The translations under genes were made by a program, and so were the position numbers. Of a DNA stretch of 64,000 bases, positions 17,699 to 26,670 are shown piece after piece. The stretch is from positions 310,001 to 374,000 of the forward strand of contig CBDBFZ010000002.1 of NCBI GenBank assembly GCA_965205225.1, in the 5' to 3' direction. The DNA comes from Litorimonas sp965205225. Lineage in GTDB: Bacteria > Pseudomonadota > Alphaproteobacteria > Caulobacterales > Maricaulaceae. The notes beneath the pieces are model-generated. The model was not told where the DNA came from. It was given only the letters and a program-made list of their open reading frames with translations, and searched no databases. How positions within the stretch are numbered: the stretch's first letter is position 1; each line of letters starts with the position of its first letter.

Positions 17699-19261
17699 GG
17701 CTGTGTGAAAACAGCCTGGGCAATGCGTCGATTTCAGTGGATTTAATTTAGGACAAGCTTTCCCCTTAGGCTTGGATCACCCGGATTAGTTTCTTCACTC
17801 CGAACATGCTGATCATCCGGCGGATATTATAAGCTAGAACCGATAGACTCATCTCTGTTTTGACGTTTTTGAGGCGTTTGGTCAGGAAGTGCGTGGCACC
17901 CATCCATGACTTCAGCGTCCCGAACGGATGCTCGACCGTCGCCCTTCGGATGGCCATGGCTTCCGGGAGGTCATTCAATCGCGTCAACATAGCGTCGATG
18001 ATGTCCTCATTGACCCAGCGTTTGATCCGCCGTTGTTTCCCCGTCGTGCATTTGGCTTTGACGGGACAGGCCGCGCATTCGTCCGGCCAGTAAACTTGCA
18101 TGTCCTTGCCCTGTTCAACTGACATGAAGCGATAGGTCATCTTCTGACCACCTGGGCATTGGTAACTATTGTCTTCGGGCTGATAGAGGAAGTCATGTTT
18201 GCCAAAGCGGCCCGCGGCTTTAGAGCCAGATGTGTAAGGCTTGGGCACGTATGTTGTAGCGCCCAGTTTCTCAGTCGCCATAATTTCTGCACCGCTGAAG
18301 TAGCCACGATCTGCAAAGACTGTAATGTCTTTTCGTCCAATGGCGGCTTGGCCTTGTTTCGTCATCTTTGTGAGCTGCACTTTGTCAGAGACAGTGTTTG
18401 TTACCTCATGCGCGACAATGAGATGGTGCTCGGTATCGACAACCGTCTGTACGTTATACCCCACCATACCAGCCTTTGTGCTGGTCGCCATAGCCACTGA
18501 GTCCGGGTCAGTTAAGGATACTTGTTTCTTAGAAGACGCGGCGAGATCATCTTTCAACTGTTGAAGCTCAGCCATCTTCTCACGCATTGACGTAATCTTT
18601 TCCTTGAGGCGTTCAGTCTTGGCCTCAGCGGCCTCGCCTTCCTGTAAATCCGTCGCGTCCAGTGCATGAAGGTATTTCTCTATAGAATGCTCAATCTGGC
18701 CGATGCGCCGCGTGAGCTTGCCGCGTGTGAAGTTCTTTTCTCTCGCGTTCACGGCCTTGAACTTGGCTCCATCAATCGCAACCATTGTGCGCGCGAACAG
18801 ACCAACGTCACGGCAAAGAGTCACAAATTGAGAACAGGTTGATTGGATAGCGGTGCCGTTGTCTTTTCTAAAGTCAGCAATCGTTTTGAAGTCAGGTGCA
18901 AGCTTGCCCGTCAGCCACATAAGCTCAACATTACGCCCCGCTTCGCGTTCAAGCCTACGGCTAGATTGGATACAGTTGAGATAGCCGTAAATGTAGAGCT
19001 TGAGCAAAATAGACGGATGATAACCGGGACGGCCTGTCGCCTTGGGCCGGACGCGCTCGAAACCCATTGAGAGTAAATCTAGTTCATCAACGTAGGCATC
19101 AATGACGCGAACAGTATTATCTTCATCGATATACTCGTCCAGACTTTCAGGAAATAATATGGACTGATTTCGATCTTGGCCTTCAATAAAGCGCTTCACA
19201 ATAAACCTCCGATTCAATCACCGGAACTATATCACAAAAAACTAACCGTTTTCACACAGCC
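17699..19261 (-). mobile_element. IS1182-family element, copy 2 (inverted)
   Basis: The 1,563-bp inverted counterpart of the element at 12428-13990, with the same terminal repeats and an identical transposase. Its left end truncates an older IS1182-like remnant. No direct target repeat is evident. The two copies could mediate inversion of the 3.7 kb between them. Confidence 0.9.
17766..19199 (-). CDS. IS1182-family transposase
   Basis: A 477-residue transposase identical in translation to the one at 12490-13923, with the same GTG start behind CGGAGG. The DUF772-type N-terminus, the catalytic region (MVAIDGAKFKAVN, TVFADRGYFSG) and the C-terminal RRATVEHPFGTLKSWMG are all intact. Confidence 0.92.
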   Translation of the reverse strand: MKRFIEGQDRNQSILFPESLDEYIDEDNTVRVIDAYVDELDLLSMGFERVRPKATGRPGYHPSILLKLYIYGYLNCIQSSRRLEREAGRNVELMWLTGKLAPDFKTIADFRKDNGTAIQSTCSQFVTLCRDVGLFARTMVAIDGAKFKAVNAREKNFTRGKLTRRIGQIEHSIEKYLHALDATDLQEGEAAEAKTERLKEKITSMREKMAELQQLKDDLAASSKKQVSLTDPDSVAMATSTKAGMVGYNVQTVVDTEHHLIVAHEVTNTVSDKVQLTKMTKQGQAAIGRKDITVFADRGYFSGAEIMATEKLGATTYVPKPYTSGSKAAGRFGKHDFLYQPEDNSYQCPGGQKMTYRFMSVEQGKDMQVYWPDECAACPVKAKCTTGKQRRIKRWVNEDIIDAMLTRLNDLPEAMAIRRATVEHPFGTLKSWMGATHFLTKRLKNVKTEMSLSVLAYNIRRMISMFGVKKLIRVIQA

Positions 19262-19379
19262 ACTCCCCTCAGTCGATATATGCAGGCGCTCGACGCCGCT
19301 TATGAGTAGTGTCTGTCGTCATATTAAGTAGCACAGATTATGGGCCAGGCTAAGCGAGAGTTGGCTCTTCTTATTGGTT

Positions 19380-19980
19380 GATATTAAGTGATAGCTTTGT
19401 GGTATTGCAAGCGTCGATGTTCGGTTGTTTTCTTCTTGATCCTTTCTCGTCTGTTGATGATGGTTTGAGCCTAACCGCAGTAGACGTCAACTGGCGTCAC
19501 ATTGTTCAGGCTCTCATGGTAGCGTTCGTGATTATAATGATCGACGAAGCGCCCGATCTGCTACTCCAGATCTCCCGGTAAGAAGTCGTTCTCCAGCAGA
19601 ATGCGGTTCTTCAAGGTCTGGTGCCATCTCTCGATCTTACCTTGGGTTTGAGGGTGATATGGCGCGCCTCTGACGTGGCTTATCCCTTAATCCTTGATGT
19701 AATCTGCCAATCCTTCAGAGATATAAGAACTTTCATTGTCTGAGAGCAGTCGCGGCTTGTGCACGACATGGGCTTGATCACAGCCGGAAGCTTGGAGTGC
19801 CATGTTCAGCGTCTCTGTCACATACGAGGTCTTCATGGGGCTGCGCTGATGATGTAGCGGGAGAAGTCGTCGAGGATTGTCGACAGATACATCCAGCCCC
19901 AGCCGATGATCTTGAAGTAAGTGAAGTCGGTCTGCCACATCTGGTTCGGAGCCGTCGTTTTATCCCTGAACTCATTAGGC
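19380..19980 (-). pseudogene. IS3-family transposase remnant (integrase core)
   Basis: On the minus strand the retroviral-type integrase core of an IS3 transposase is readable with several stops. The pieces are APNQMWQTDFTYFKIIGWGW, YLSTILDDFSRYIIS, HVVHKPRLLSDNESSYISEG, HVRGAPYHPQTQGKIERWHQ and TLKNRILLENDFLPGDLE. The first two DDE Asp residues and the final Glu are recognisable. The N-terminal half is missing, cut by the IS5-family element at 19981. Confidence 0.8.
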
Positions 19981-20001
19981 TAGGTCGTAGAGAAGAATTA
20001 A

Positions 20002-20425
20002 TCATTTGAGCCAGATTTTGATAGCTGCGATATAGACGAAGCCCATATAGTTTTTGGATATGCTTGTCATATCGCGTAGCCACACGCCGGAACTGTTTGA
20101 GATAGCCAAAGAAACGCTCGACAATATTACGTTCCTTATACAAAGCCATATCAGTTTGCCTTGGCTTGCGCGCATTTTTCCGGGACGGAATAACGGGCAT
20201 AGCCCCGCTCTCATTCACCGCGTCTATAACGCACCGGCCATCATAGCCCTTATCCGCCAAGACATGATCCGCCTTAAACCCTGCCAATAAGGCGGCGGCT
20301 TGCGTCATTTCGCTACAATGCCCGCCCGTTGCTATCAGGCGCAGAGCTAAACCCAATGCATCTGTCAGCCCATGTATTTTTGTCGTCAGGCCGCCCTTGG
20401 AACGTCCCCCCCTGGAACGCCCCAA
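20002..20425 (-). pseudogene. ISb transposase, frame B
   Basis: The second part of the transposase (SKGGLTTKIHGLTDALGLAL, HVLADKGYDGRCVIDAVNES, ERNIVERFFGYLKQFRRVAT) with the second catalytic Asp and the Glu region. Near the C-terminus one extra A shifts the frame, so the usual ending (VYIAAIKIWLK and TGA at 20002) is read in another frame. The protein would run on into foreign sequence. Activity is doubtful. Confidence 0.7.
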
Positions 20426-20781
20426 TGCGTGGGCATCAGGCCCCCTTTTTTATGCCGCGCCCCGGCCGCTTGGGCATGCGCCCGCACAATTGTGGCATCC
20501 ATCATCAGCCACTCTTGATCAGCGTGGGTGCGCAAGGCCTTAAAGACATCTTCTAAAACCCCGGCCTCAACCCAGAGATAATAACGCCGTTTGACACTGT
20601 CAAAACGCCCGAACCGTTCGGGTAAATCGCGCCAACGCCCGCCCGAACGGGCCATCCACAACAAAGCATCAATGAAAAGCCTGTTATTGGCGTTGCGACC
20701 CGGTTTCCCTGTGCTCCCATAAGGCAAATAAGGCTTTAAACGGCTCCATTGTTCATCCGTAAGTTCCTGATAACCAGACAT
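20386..20781 (-). CDS. ISb transposase, frame A
   Basis: The first part of an IS5/IS427-type transposase: MSGYQELTDEQWSRLKPYLP, NNRLFIDALLWMARSGGRWR, DLPERFGRFDSVKRRYYLW, EWLMMDATIVRAHAQAAGAR. The start at 20781 has AGGAG upstream (GTCAGGAGCGCACAT). Near its end is a run of six A followed by G, the type of slippery site used for -1 frameshifting into frame B. Just after it a 15-bp imperfect duplication (plus-strand 20398-20412), absent from the other copy, keeps the frame. Confidence 0.75.
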   Translation of the reverse strand: MSGYQELTDEQWSRLKPYLPYGSTGKPGRNANNRLFIDALLWMARSGGRWRDLPERFGRFDSVKRRYYLWVEAGVLEDVFKALRTHADQEWLMMDATIVRAHAQAAGARHKKGGLMPTHWGVPGGDVPRAA

Positions 20782-20847
20782 ATGTGCGCTCCTGACAAAA
20801 TGAAGGAACATTATAGAAAATAAAAGTTAATTCTTCACTACAGCCTA

Positions 20848-21687
20848 GGCTCAGGCCCTATTAATTTGTGTTTTTAAGCGAATGGTGATTCAGAGTGTCA
20901 AAGGAGTTTTTCCATGTCTTATTTGTTCTGGTTGTCTGAAGCGCAGATGTCGAAGATCGAGCCTTTCTTTCCGCTGGCGCATGGTGCGGCTTCGTGTTGA
21001 TGATCGGAAGGTAATTTCCGGGATTATCTTTATTCTGAAAAATGGTCTGCCTTGGCGCGATGCACCCTTGTGAGTATGGGTCTCATAAGACCCTTTACAA
21101 CCGCTTCCGTCGCTGGACCGAGATGGGCGTTTTCGACAAGATTTTAGCTATCTGACGGCAGATAATGGCCCACCAGATACACTCATGATCGATGCCACTT
21201 ACCTCAAAACCCATCGCACGGCGTCAAGCCTCTTAAAAGGGGATACTTCCCCGTCACATCGGGCGCACTAAAGGCGGCCTGAACACAAAGCTACACGCCG
21301 TGTGCGATGGAATGGGCCGTCCGATCGCCCTATGTCTAACAGCGGGTCAGACCTCAGACCATCTTGGTGCGAAAATCCTTTATCCTGTTCTGCCCGATGG
21401 GCCGGACATCACACTGATCGGTGATAAGGGCTATGACTCTGATGATTATCGTGTGGCCCTAAGGGCTAAAGGTATCACGGCCAGCATTCCGCCGCGAAAG
21501 GGGCGCAACTCTCCCGCTTCATTCTGTAAAATACAATATAACAACGCCATAAGGTCGAAACCATGTTCGGGCGGCTCAAAGATTGGCGACGCATTGCAAC
21601 ACGATATGATCGACGGGCCGACATCTTCATGGCCGCAATCACAATCGCAGTCATCGTCACATATTGGATTTAATGAGTCCTGAACTT
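20848..21687 (+). pseudogene. degenerate IS5-family element B
   Basis: A plus-strand relative of the remnant at 10948, with matching ends (GGCTCAGGCCCTATTAAT at left; complement of AGTTCAGGACTCATTAAA at right). Transposase pieces are MSYLFWLSEAQMSKIEPFFP with a frameshift, VISGIIFILKNGLPWRDAPL and stop, TLMIDATYLKTHRTASSLLK, GDKGYDSDDYR, VETMFGRLKDWRRIATRYD. Several stops and shifts make it inactive. Confidence 0.8.
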
Positions 21688-21949
21688 AGCTCCAGTCCCG
21701 CCGATTGACGCGGCGCTTCGCTCGCCGCTCTTCCAGTTTCTTCTTGAGTGGTGGCAGCCGGGCAGGCAGCTCTGCCATGATGGCGTCGCGCTCGGCTTGG
21801 GAGCGCAGCGTCCAATAGGCGATTTCGTCCGTTGTCCGGCCACAACCGAAACAATGTCCGCTCTCCCGGTCCATCGAACAGATCAACACGCACGGGCTCT
21901 CTACGGGCTCCAGCGCCACAATCTCTTCCGGTGTCATATCGTTCGCCAT
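21686..21949 (-). CDS. DUF1289 family protein
   Basis: An 87-residue protein with the DUF1289 cysteine pattern (SPCVLICSMDRESGHCFGCG, then RTTDEIAYW). Four closely spaced Cys are likely to bind a metal or Fe-S centre. The C-terminal part is charged and helical (PPLKKKLEERRAKRRVNR). No function is established. It is divergent from the corrinoid operon that follows, with about 80 bases between. A Met at codon 5 is an alternative start. Confidence 0.85.
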   Translation of the reverse strand: MANDMTPEEIVALEPVESPCVLICSMDRESGHCFGCGRTTDEIAYWTLRSQAERDAIMAELPARLPPLKKKLEERRAKRRVNRRDWS

Positions 21950-22032
21950 ATGAGGCTTCTAGCTGCGCTTTCAGATCATATAAAGGTTTTTTTATATCGA
22001 CTTCAGTGTGCATCTCGCCTATGTGCGCGAAC

Positions 22033-22719
22033 ATGAGTGAAGAACCTGGATTGATCCTTGCCGACCTGTCCGACGATGACCTGGTGGAGCAGATGAAAGA
22101 CGACCTGTATGACGGTATGGGCCCGGAAATTTCCGAAGGCACGCAAATCCTGCTGAATCGCGGTTGGGACGCCAATCGGATCCTGTCTGAAAGCCTGGTT
22201 GAGGCGATGCGGATTGTCGGTCTCGATTTTGCCGATGGTATCCTGTTCGTGCCTGAAGTCCTTTCAGCCGCCAATGCAATGAAAGGCGGGATGAAACTGC
22301 TCCGCCCGATCCTGGCCGCGTCCGATGCGCAGACCTCAACAGGTCGCGTTGTGATCGGGACGGTGAAGGGCGATATTCACGATATCGGCAAAAATCTGGT
22401 CGGCATGATGCTGGAAGGTGCGGGCTTCGAGGTTTTCGATCTCGGTATCAACACATCGCTGGATGAGTTTCTGGAGGCGATCGACAAGCATGATCCGCAT
22501 ATTTTCGGCATGAGCGCGCTTCTGACGACCACCATGCCCTATATGGGTGTGGTCATCGAAGATCTAGAAAAGCGGAACATGCTCAAAAATCTGCCCGTCA
22601 TGGTAGGCGGCGCACCGGTCAATCAGGAATTTGCCGATGCGATCAATGCCCGTGCTTACGGCCCCGACGCCGCTACGACGGCGGAATTGGCCAAAACGAT
22701 TGTCGGCGTTAACCGGTAG
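22033..22719 (+). CDS. corrinoid (B12)-binding methyl carrier protein
   Basis: A 228-residue cobalamin-binding protein that shuttles a methyl group between methyltransferases. An N-terminal helical cap (about 1-95, with LSESLVEAMRIVGLDFADGI) precedes the B12 domain, which has the DxHxxG lower-ligand motif in GTVKGDIHDIGKN, plus GMSALLTTTMPYMG and VMVGGAPVNQEFADAI. This is the MtbC/MetH-module type. An ATG at 22021 in frame is an alternative start; neither has a strong ribosome binding site. It opens a tight four-gene operon: DUF1638 follows after 7 bases, then a pterin-dependent methyltransferase and a reactivating ferredoxin. Confidence 0.92.
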   Translation: MSEEPGLILADLSDDDLVEQMKDDLYDGMGPEISEGTQILLNRGWDANRILSESLVEAMRIVGLDFADGILFVPEVLSAANAMKGGMKLLRPILAASDAQTSTGRVVIGTVKGDIHDIGKNLVGMMLEGAGFEVFDLGINTSLDEFLEAIDKHDPHIFGMSALLTTTMPYMGVVIEDLEKRNMLKNLPVMVGGAPVNQEFADAINARAYGPDAATTAELAKTIVGVNR

Positions 22720-22726
22720 TTGCGCG

Positions 22727-23305
22727 ATGAGTGTTCTCATCATCGCTTGCGGCGCGTTGGTGCGTGAAGTTGGCACTGTTGCTGATCAGCTACCCGCATT
22801 CGACCTGCGCTGCGTTCCTGCTACCCTGCATAATCGCCCCGAGCAGATCGTTCCGGCGGTCAAAGCACTTCTCGACGAAACAGCCGACCAATATGACCGT
22901 ACGGTTCTCGCCTTTGGTGATTGCGGGACAGGCGGAGCGCTGGATCGGCTTTGCGAGGCGCGCGGTCTGCACCGCCTGCCAGGCGCGCATTGCTACGCGT
23001 TTTTCGCGGGACCGCCCGTCTTTGATACCATGATGGACGAAGAGCTCGGGACATTCTTCCTAACGGATTTTCTGGCCCGTCAGTTCGATTCAATGGTCAT
23101 GAGGCTACTGGGCCTCGACCGGAAACCGGAATTGCGTGATCTGTATTTCGGTCACTATAAACGTCTTGTTTTCATATCCCAGACGCTGGATCCGGAACTT
23201 CTGGCCAAAGCCAAAGCTGCCGCCCGGACACTCGGCCTTCGATTTGAACATCGACCCACCGGGCTTATCCCGTTTGCGCGCGATCTCGCGCGCCTCGCTA
23301 CCTAG
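22727..23305 (+). CDS. DUF1638 protein
   Basis: A 192-residue protein of DUF1638, known mainly as a neighbour of corrinoid methyltransferase genes. It starts MSVLIIACGALVREVGTVAD and carries the family features FGDCGTGGALDRLCEARGLH and PGAHCYAFFAG, with conserved Cys and His that could be catalytic or metal-binding. The ATG at 22727 is 7 bases past the previous stop. No biochemical role is established to my knowledge; context says it serves the corrinoid methyl-transfer system. Confidence 0.88.
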   Translation: MSVLIIACGALVREVGTVADQLPAFDLRCVPATLHNRPEQIVPAVKALLDETADQYDRTVLAFGDCGTGGALDRLCEARGLHRLPGAHCYAFFAGPPVFDTMMDEELGTFFLTDFLARQFDSMVMRLLGLDRKPELRDLYFGHYKRLVFISQTLDPELLAKAKAAARTLGLRFEHRPTGLIPFARDLARLAT

Positions 23306-23317
23306 AAGGAGCCCGCC

Positions 23318-24220
23318 ATGGCCCGCACAGTTCTCACGTCGCCAACCCAAGAAGTCATTATCGGCTTCGATCAGCCTTTCGTGATGATTGGCGAGCGTAT
23401 CAACCCGACCAACCGTCCGAAATTTTCCAAGGAACTGAGCGATGGGAATTACTGGCGGGTCAAGAAAGAAGCGAAGGCACAGATCGCCGCGGGCGCGCAG
23501 ATGCTTGACGTCAATGTCGGTGTGCCGCTGACCGACGAAGCCAAAATCATGGAAGAGGTCATCATCATGTTGCAGACCGAGGTCGAAGCACCGCTGGTGA
23601 TCGATAGTTCGGTTATGGCTGCGCTGGAGAGCGGAATCGCTGCCTATAAAGGCCGTCCCCTGATCAATTCGACCACCGCTGAAGAAGAAGTGATGGAGCG
23701 CATTCTGCCGCTGGTTAACAAATATGATTGCGCCGTCGTCGCCATTTCCAACGATGATACCGGCATCAGCGAAGACCCGGATGTTCGCTTTGACGTCGCC
23801 AAACACATCGTCAACCGCGCATCAGACTATGGTATCAAGCCTGAAGACATTGTCGTTGATCCGCTCGTCATGCCAATCGGTGCGATCAACAGTGCGGGCA
23901 AGGACGTGTTCAAACTGGTCGTGCGTTTACGGAATGAGCTAGGCGTGAATACGATCTGCGGCGCGTCCAACGTCGCCTTTGGTTTGCCAAACCGCCACGC
24001 CGTTCACAATGCATTCCTGCCCATGTTGCAGGCGGCGGGTATGACCAGCGCGATCCTGAACGTCTATGATGAGGGCCTGATCCCGGCCATCAAGGCGGGT
24101 GACATGCTGGCCGGGAATGACCCGGATTGTGCCAACTGGATTTCCATGAGTCGACCCAAACCTGCTGAGGGCGAAGGCAGCGAAGGTCGCCGCGGCGGGC
24201 GTCGTGGGCGACGTGGCTAG
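23318..24220 (+). CDS. methyltetrahydrofolate:corrinoid methyltransferase
   Basis: A 300-residue TIM-barrel pterin-binding enzyme that transfers methyl between tetrahydrofolate and the corrinoid protein. Motifs: FVMIGERINPTNRPKF, AGAQMLDVNVGVP, APLVIDSSVMAALESGI, PLINSTTAEEE, NTICGASNVAFGLPNR. This is the MeTr module also seen in MetH and AcsE. AGAAGGAGC lies 7 bases before the ATG. The C-terminus is an unusual Gly/Arg tail (GRRGGRRGRRG) that overlaps the start of the next gene. Direction of flux cannot be told from sequence. Confidence 0.92.
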   Translation: MARTVLTSPTQEVIIGFDQPFVMIGERINPTNRPKFSKELSDGNYWRVKKEAKAQIAAGAQMLDVNVGVPLTDEAKIMEEVIIMLQTEVEAPLVIDSSVMAALESGIAAYKGRPLINSTTAEEEVMERILPLVNKYDCAVVAISNDDTGISEDPDVRFDVAKHIVNRASDYGIKPEDIVVDPLVMPIGAINSAGKDVFKLVVRLRNELGVNTICGASNVAFGLPNRHAVHNAFLPMLQAAGMTSAILNVYDEGLIPAIKAGDMLAGNDPDCANWISMSRPKPAEGEGSEGRRGGRRGRRG

Positions 24221-26135
24221 CCAAAAAATCATTTTCACCCCGTCGGGCGTTCAGACGACGGGTGAAGTGGGCGAGACCGTCTACGAAGTCATCTTGCGAT
24301 CAGGTGTGGACATCAAGTCGGTCTGTGGCGGGCAGGGGATCTGCAAGCGTTGCCAATGTTCGCTCCAGACCGGGAATCATCCAAAATTTGGCCTGATGGT
24401 TGCGGATGACGCGCTGTTCAAACGACGTCCGGCAGAGAAAAAAGCGATCCATGACGGCGATATGGCAGAGGGGCTCCGCCTATCCTGCTGTGCCAAGATC
24501 ATGGGCGATGTCGTCATCGATATTCCGCCGCATGCGCGCCACACGCAGAGCACCATTCGCAAGGCCGCGTTTGACCTGCCGGGCCCGGTCGATCCACCGA
24601 TCCGCCTGCATATGGTGAAGCTACCAGAGCCAACACTGCACGACCACCTCTCAGACACGGAAAGTCTGATCGAGCAATTGGGAGGCAACCTTTCGGTTGC
24701 GCCGCGCGCGACCCTGAAAATCCAGCTATTGCTGGCCGAACACGAACGCACGCTGATCGCCGTCATTCGCGACGATGCTGACGTGATCGATCTCTGGTCG
24801 CCGGATCGGGAAGTGCTCTACGGCGCCGCCATCGATATCGGTTCGACGTCCGTTGCGCTCTATCTCTACAATCTGCGGACGGGCGCGCTGGTGCATCAAG
24901 CCTCCGCCATGAACCCGCAAATTCGGTTCGGTGAAGATGTGATGAGTCGGGTCAGCTATGTCATGATGAACAAAGGCGGACAGGAAAAACTGTCTAGCGC
25001 TATTCAGGGACAGTTGCGAGGCATGCTTACGGACGCGCGTGGGGCCGTGGATGCGAAAGCCGACCAGTTGCTTGAGCTGGTCTGCGTGGGTAATCCGATC
25101 ATGCACCATATTCTGATCGGTATAGACCCGACGCCGCTCGGTCAATCGCCCTTTACTCTGGCTGTCAAAGACTGGTTCGATCTGGCTGGCGACCAACTTG
25201 ATCTCGGCCTTATGCAACAGGCGCGTGTCTCGCTTCTACCATTGATCGGCGGTCATGTAGGCGCAGACACAGCCGCCACCTATCTAACGCAGATGGACCG
25301 TATGGATGGCCGGTCTGTCCTGTTGGTCGATATTGGCACGAATGCCGAAATTATACTCAGCCATGACGGCAAGATTGCAGCGGCCAGTTCTCCGACGGGA
25401 CCGGCTCTGGAAGGCGCGGAAATCAGCTGCGGCGTACGGGCGTGCGAAGGTGCGGTCGAACACCTGCGTATCGATGCCGTGACGTTTGAGTGCAAAGTGA
25501 AGATCATCGGTCATGACGACTGGCTGACCGACGATACAATCGGCGACCATGCCGTTCCGGGCCTGTGCGGCTCAGCGATCTTCGAAGTCATGGTTGAACT
25601 GGCGCGGGCGGGATTGATCGACCGATCCGGCTTGTTCCGGCCTGCGATGGCCCCGGATCGGTTCAGTTTAGACGGCAAGGTTTCAGTCTATAGCCTGATT
25701 GGGACTATCACGCTGAAACAGACGGATATCCGCGCCGTGCAATTGGCCAAGGCTGCATTAATGGCGGGTGGGCGGTTGGTCGCTGAAGAACTGGGTTGTG
25801 AGATCTTTGACGAAGTGCTGCTGGCCGGAGCCTTCGGCACACATTTAGACCCGGCGTATGTCGCCGAAATCGGTATCATCCCGCATAATGGCGCGGAGAC
25901 GATCAAGGCTGTCGGTAATGCTGCGGGCATGGGCGCAGCCATGTGCCTGACGGATCAGAGCCAGCGCGCGCGCATCCGAGATGCCGTCCGGGATATTGTC
26001 AAGATCGAGACCGCGCTGGAACCGCGCTTCCAGGCCTATTTCGTCGAGGCAATGGCCTTCCCGAGCGCGCCTGTGGGTGAAGGCACTACCAAGGGCCGTA
26101 GAGAGGGCCGTGGTGGTGGTCGCTGGGGATGTTGA
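24204..26135 (+). CDS. RamA-like corrinoid reactivation protein (ferredoxin + ASKHA)
   Basis: Reduces and re-activates oxidised cobalt(II) corrinoid protein, using ATP. Residues about 1-90 form a plant-type 2Fe-2S domain with CGGQGICKRCQCSLQ and a later Cys in LRLSCCAKIMGD. From about residue 210 the DUF4445/ASKHA ATPase domain begins (AAIDIGSTSVALYLYNL, VGNPIMHHILIGIDPTPLGQ, VLLVDIGTNAEI, GPALEGAEISCG, LAGAFGTHLDP). The start is GTG at 24204 or GTG at 24213; both overlap the previous gene. It ends in a Gly/Arg tail (EGRGGGRWGC), like its upstream neighbour. The operon lacks a substrate methyltransferase, so the methyl donor or acceptor must be found elsewhere. Confidence 0.9.
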   Translation: MGDVASQKIIFTPSGVQTTGEVGETVYEVILRSGVDIKSVCGGQGICKRCQCSLQTGNHPKFGLMVADDALFKRRPAEKKAIHDGDMAEGLRLSCCAKIMGDVVIDIPPHARHTQSTIRKAAFDLPGPVDPPIRLHMVKLPEPTLHDHLSDTESLIEQLGGNLSVAPRATLKIQLLLAEHERTLIAVIRDDADVIDLWSPDREVLYGAAIDIGSTSVALYLYNLRTGALVHQASAMNPQIRFGEDVMSRVSYVMMNKGGQEKLSSAIQGQLRGMLTDARGAVDAKADQLLELVCVGNPIMHHILIGIDPTPLGQSPFTLAVKDWFDLAGDQLDLGLMQQARVSLLPLIGGHVGADTAATYLTQMDRMDGRSVLLVDIGTNAEIILSHDGKIAAASSPTGPALEGAEISCGVRACEGAVEHLRIDAVTFECKVKIIGHDDWLTDDTIGDHAVPGLCGSAIFEVMVELARAGLIDRSGLFRPAMAPDRFSLDGKVSVYSLIGTITLKQTDIRAVQLAKAALMAGGRLVAEELGCEIFDEVLLAGAFGTHLDPAYVAEIGIIPHNGAETIKAVGNAAGMGAAMCLTDQSQRARIRDAVRDIVKIETALEPRFQAYFVEAMAFPSAPVGEGTTKGRREGRGGGRWGC

Positions 26136-26159
26136 TAGAAAACCGGGCTTGCCATTAAT

Positions 26160-26525
26160 CTTGAGTAAGAAGGGTAGTGATCAAGCCGTGTTCAAACTGG
26201 CCCGGTGTGCTTTGACGATGCTGGCATCGATAAAGACCAGCTCCCACGCCGCGCCCAGCGGATATAGCGATTATAGATCGTCCTGTGCGGGCCGTATCGC
26301 TCCGGCAAATCCCACCATGGTGAACCCGTGCGCAATATGTAGAATATCCCGTTCAACACCCGCCGGTCATCCACGCGCTTCGGCCCGCCTCTGCCTCGCG
26401 GCAATAAGGGCTCAATCACAGCCCATGCCTCATCTGATAAGTCAAATCGCATGATCCAATCTCCTTTACCAAGATTGAACCAGTACTCTAATCATAAATC
26501 AATAACTCAAATCGGGTGCAGACCC
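26160..26525 (-). pseudogene. truncated IS5-family element C
   Basis: Only the N-terminal part of a transposase remains: MRFDLSDEAWAVIEPLLPRG, VDDRRVLNGIFYILRTGSPW, PERYGPHRTIYNRYIRWARR, then a frameshift before FIDASIVKAH-like sequence. The start-side inverted repeat (GGGTCTGCACCCGATTTG on the minus strand) lies at about 26508-26525. It is a third, distinct IS5-family type in the window. It abuts the ISb copy at 26526. Confidence 0.7.
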
Positions 26526-26670
26526 TAGATCGTAGAGAAGAATTAATCATTTGAACCAGATTTTGATAGCTGCGATATAGACGAAGCCCATATAGTCTTG
26601 GATATGCTTGTCATATCGCGTAGCCACACGCGGAACTGTTTGAGATAGCCAAAGAAACGCTCGACAATAT

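Larger units (their letters stand above)
19981..20847 (-). mobile_element. IS5-family element ISb, copy 1
   Basis: An 867-bp element with imperfect inverted repeats (TAGGTCGTAGAGAAGAATTA at left, TAGGCTGTAGTGAAGAATTA as complement at right). It carries two overlapping transposase frames typical of the IS427 group. It inserted into an IS3 remnant on the left and directly abuts another IS5 remnant on the right. A second copy, interrupted twice, lies at 26526-30038. Confidence 0.85.
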
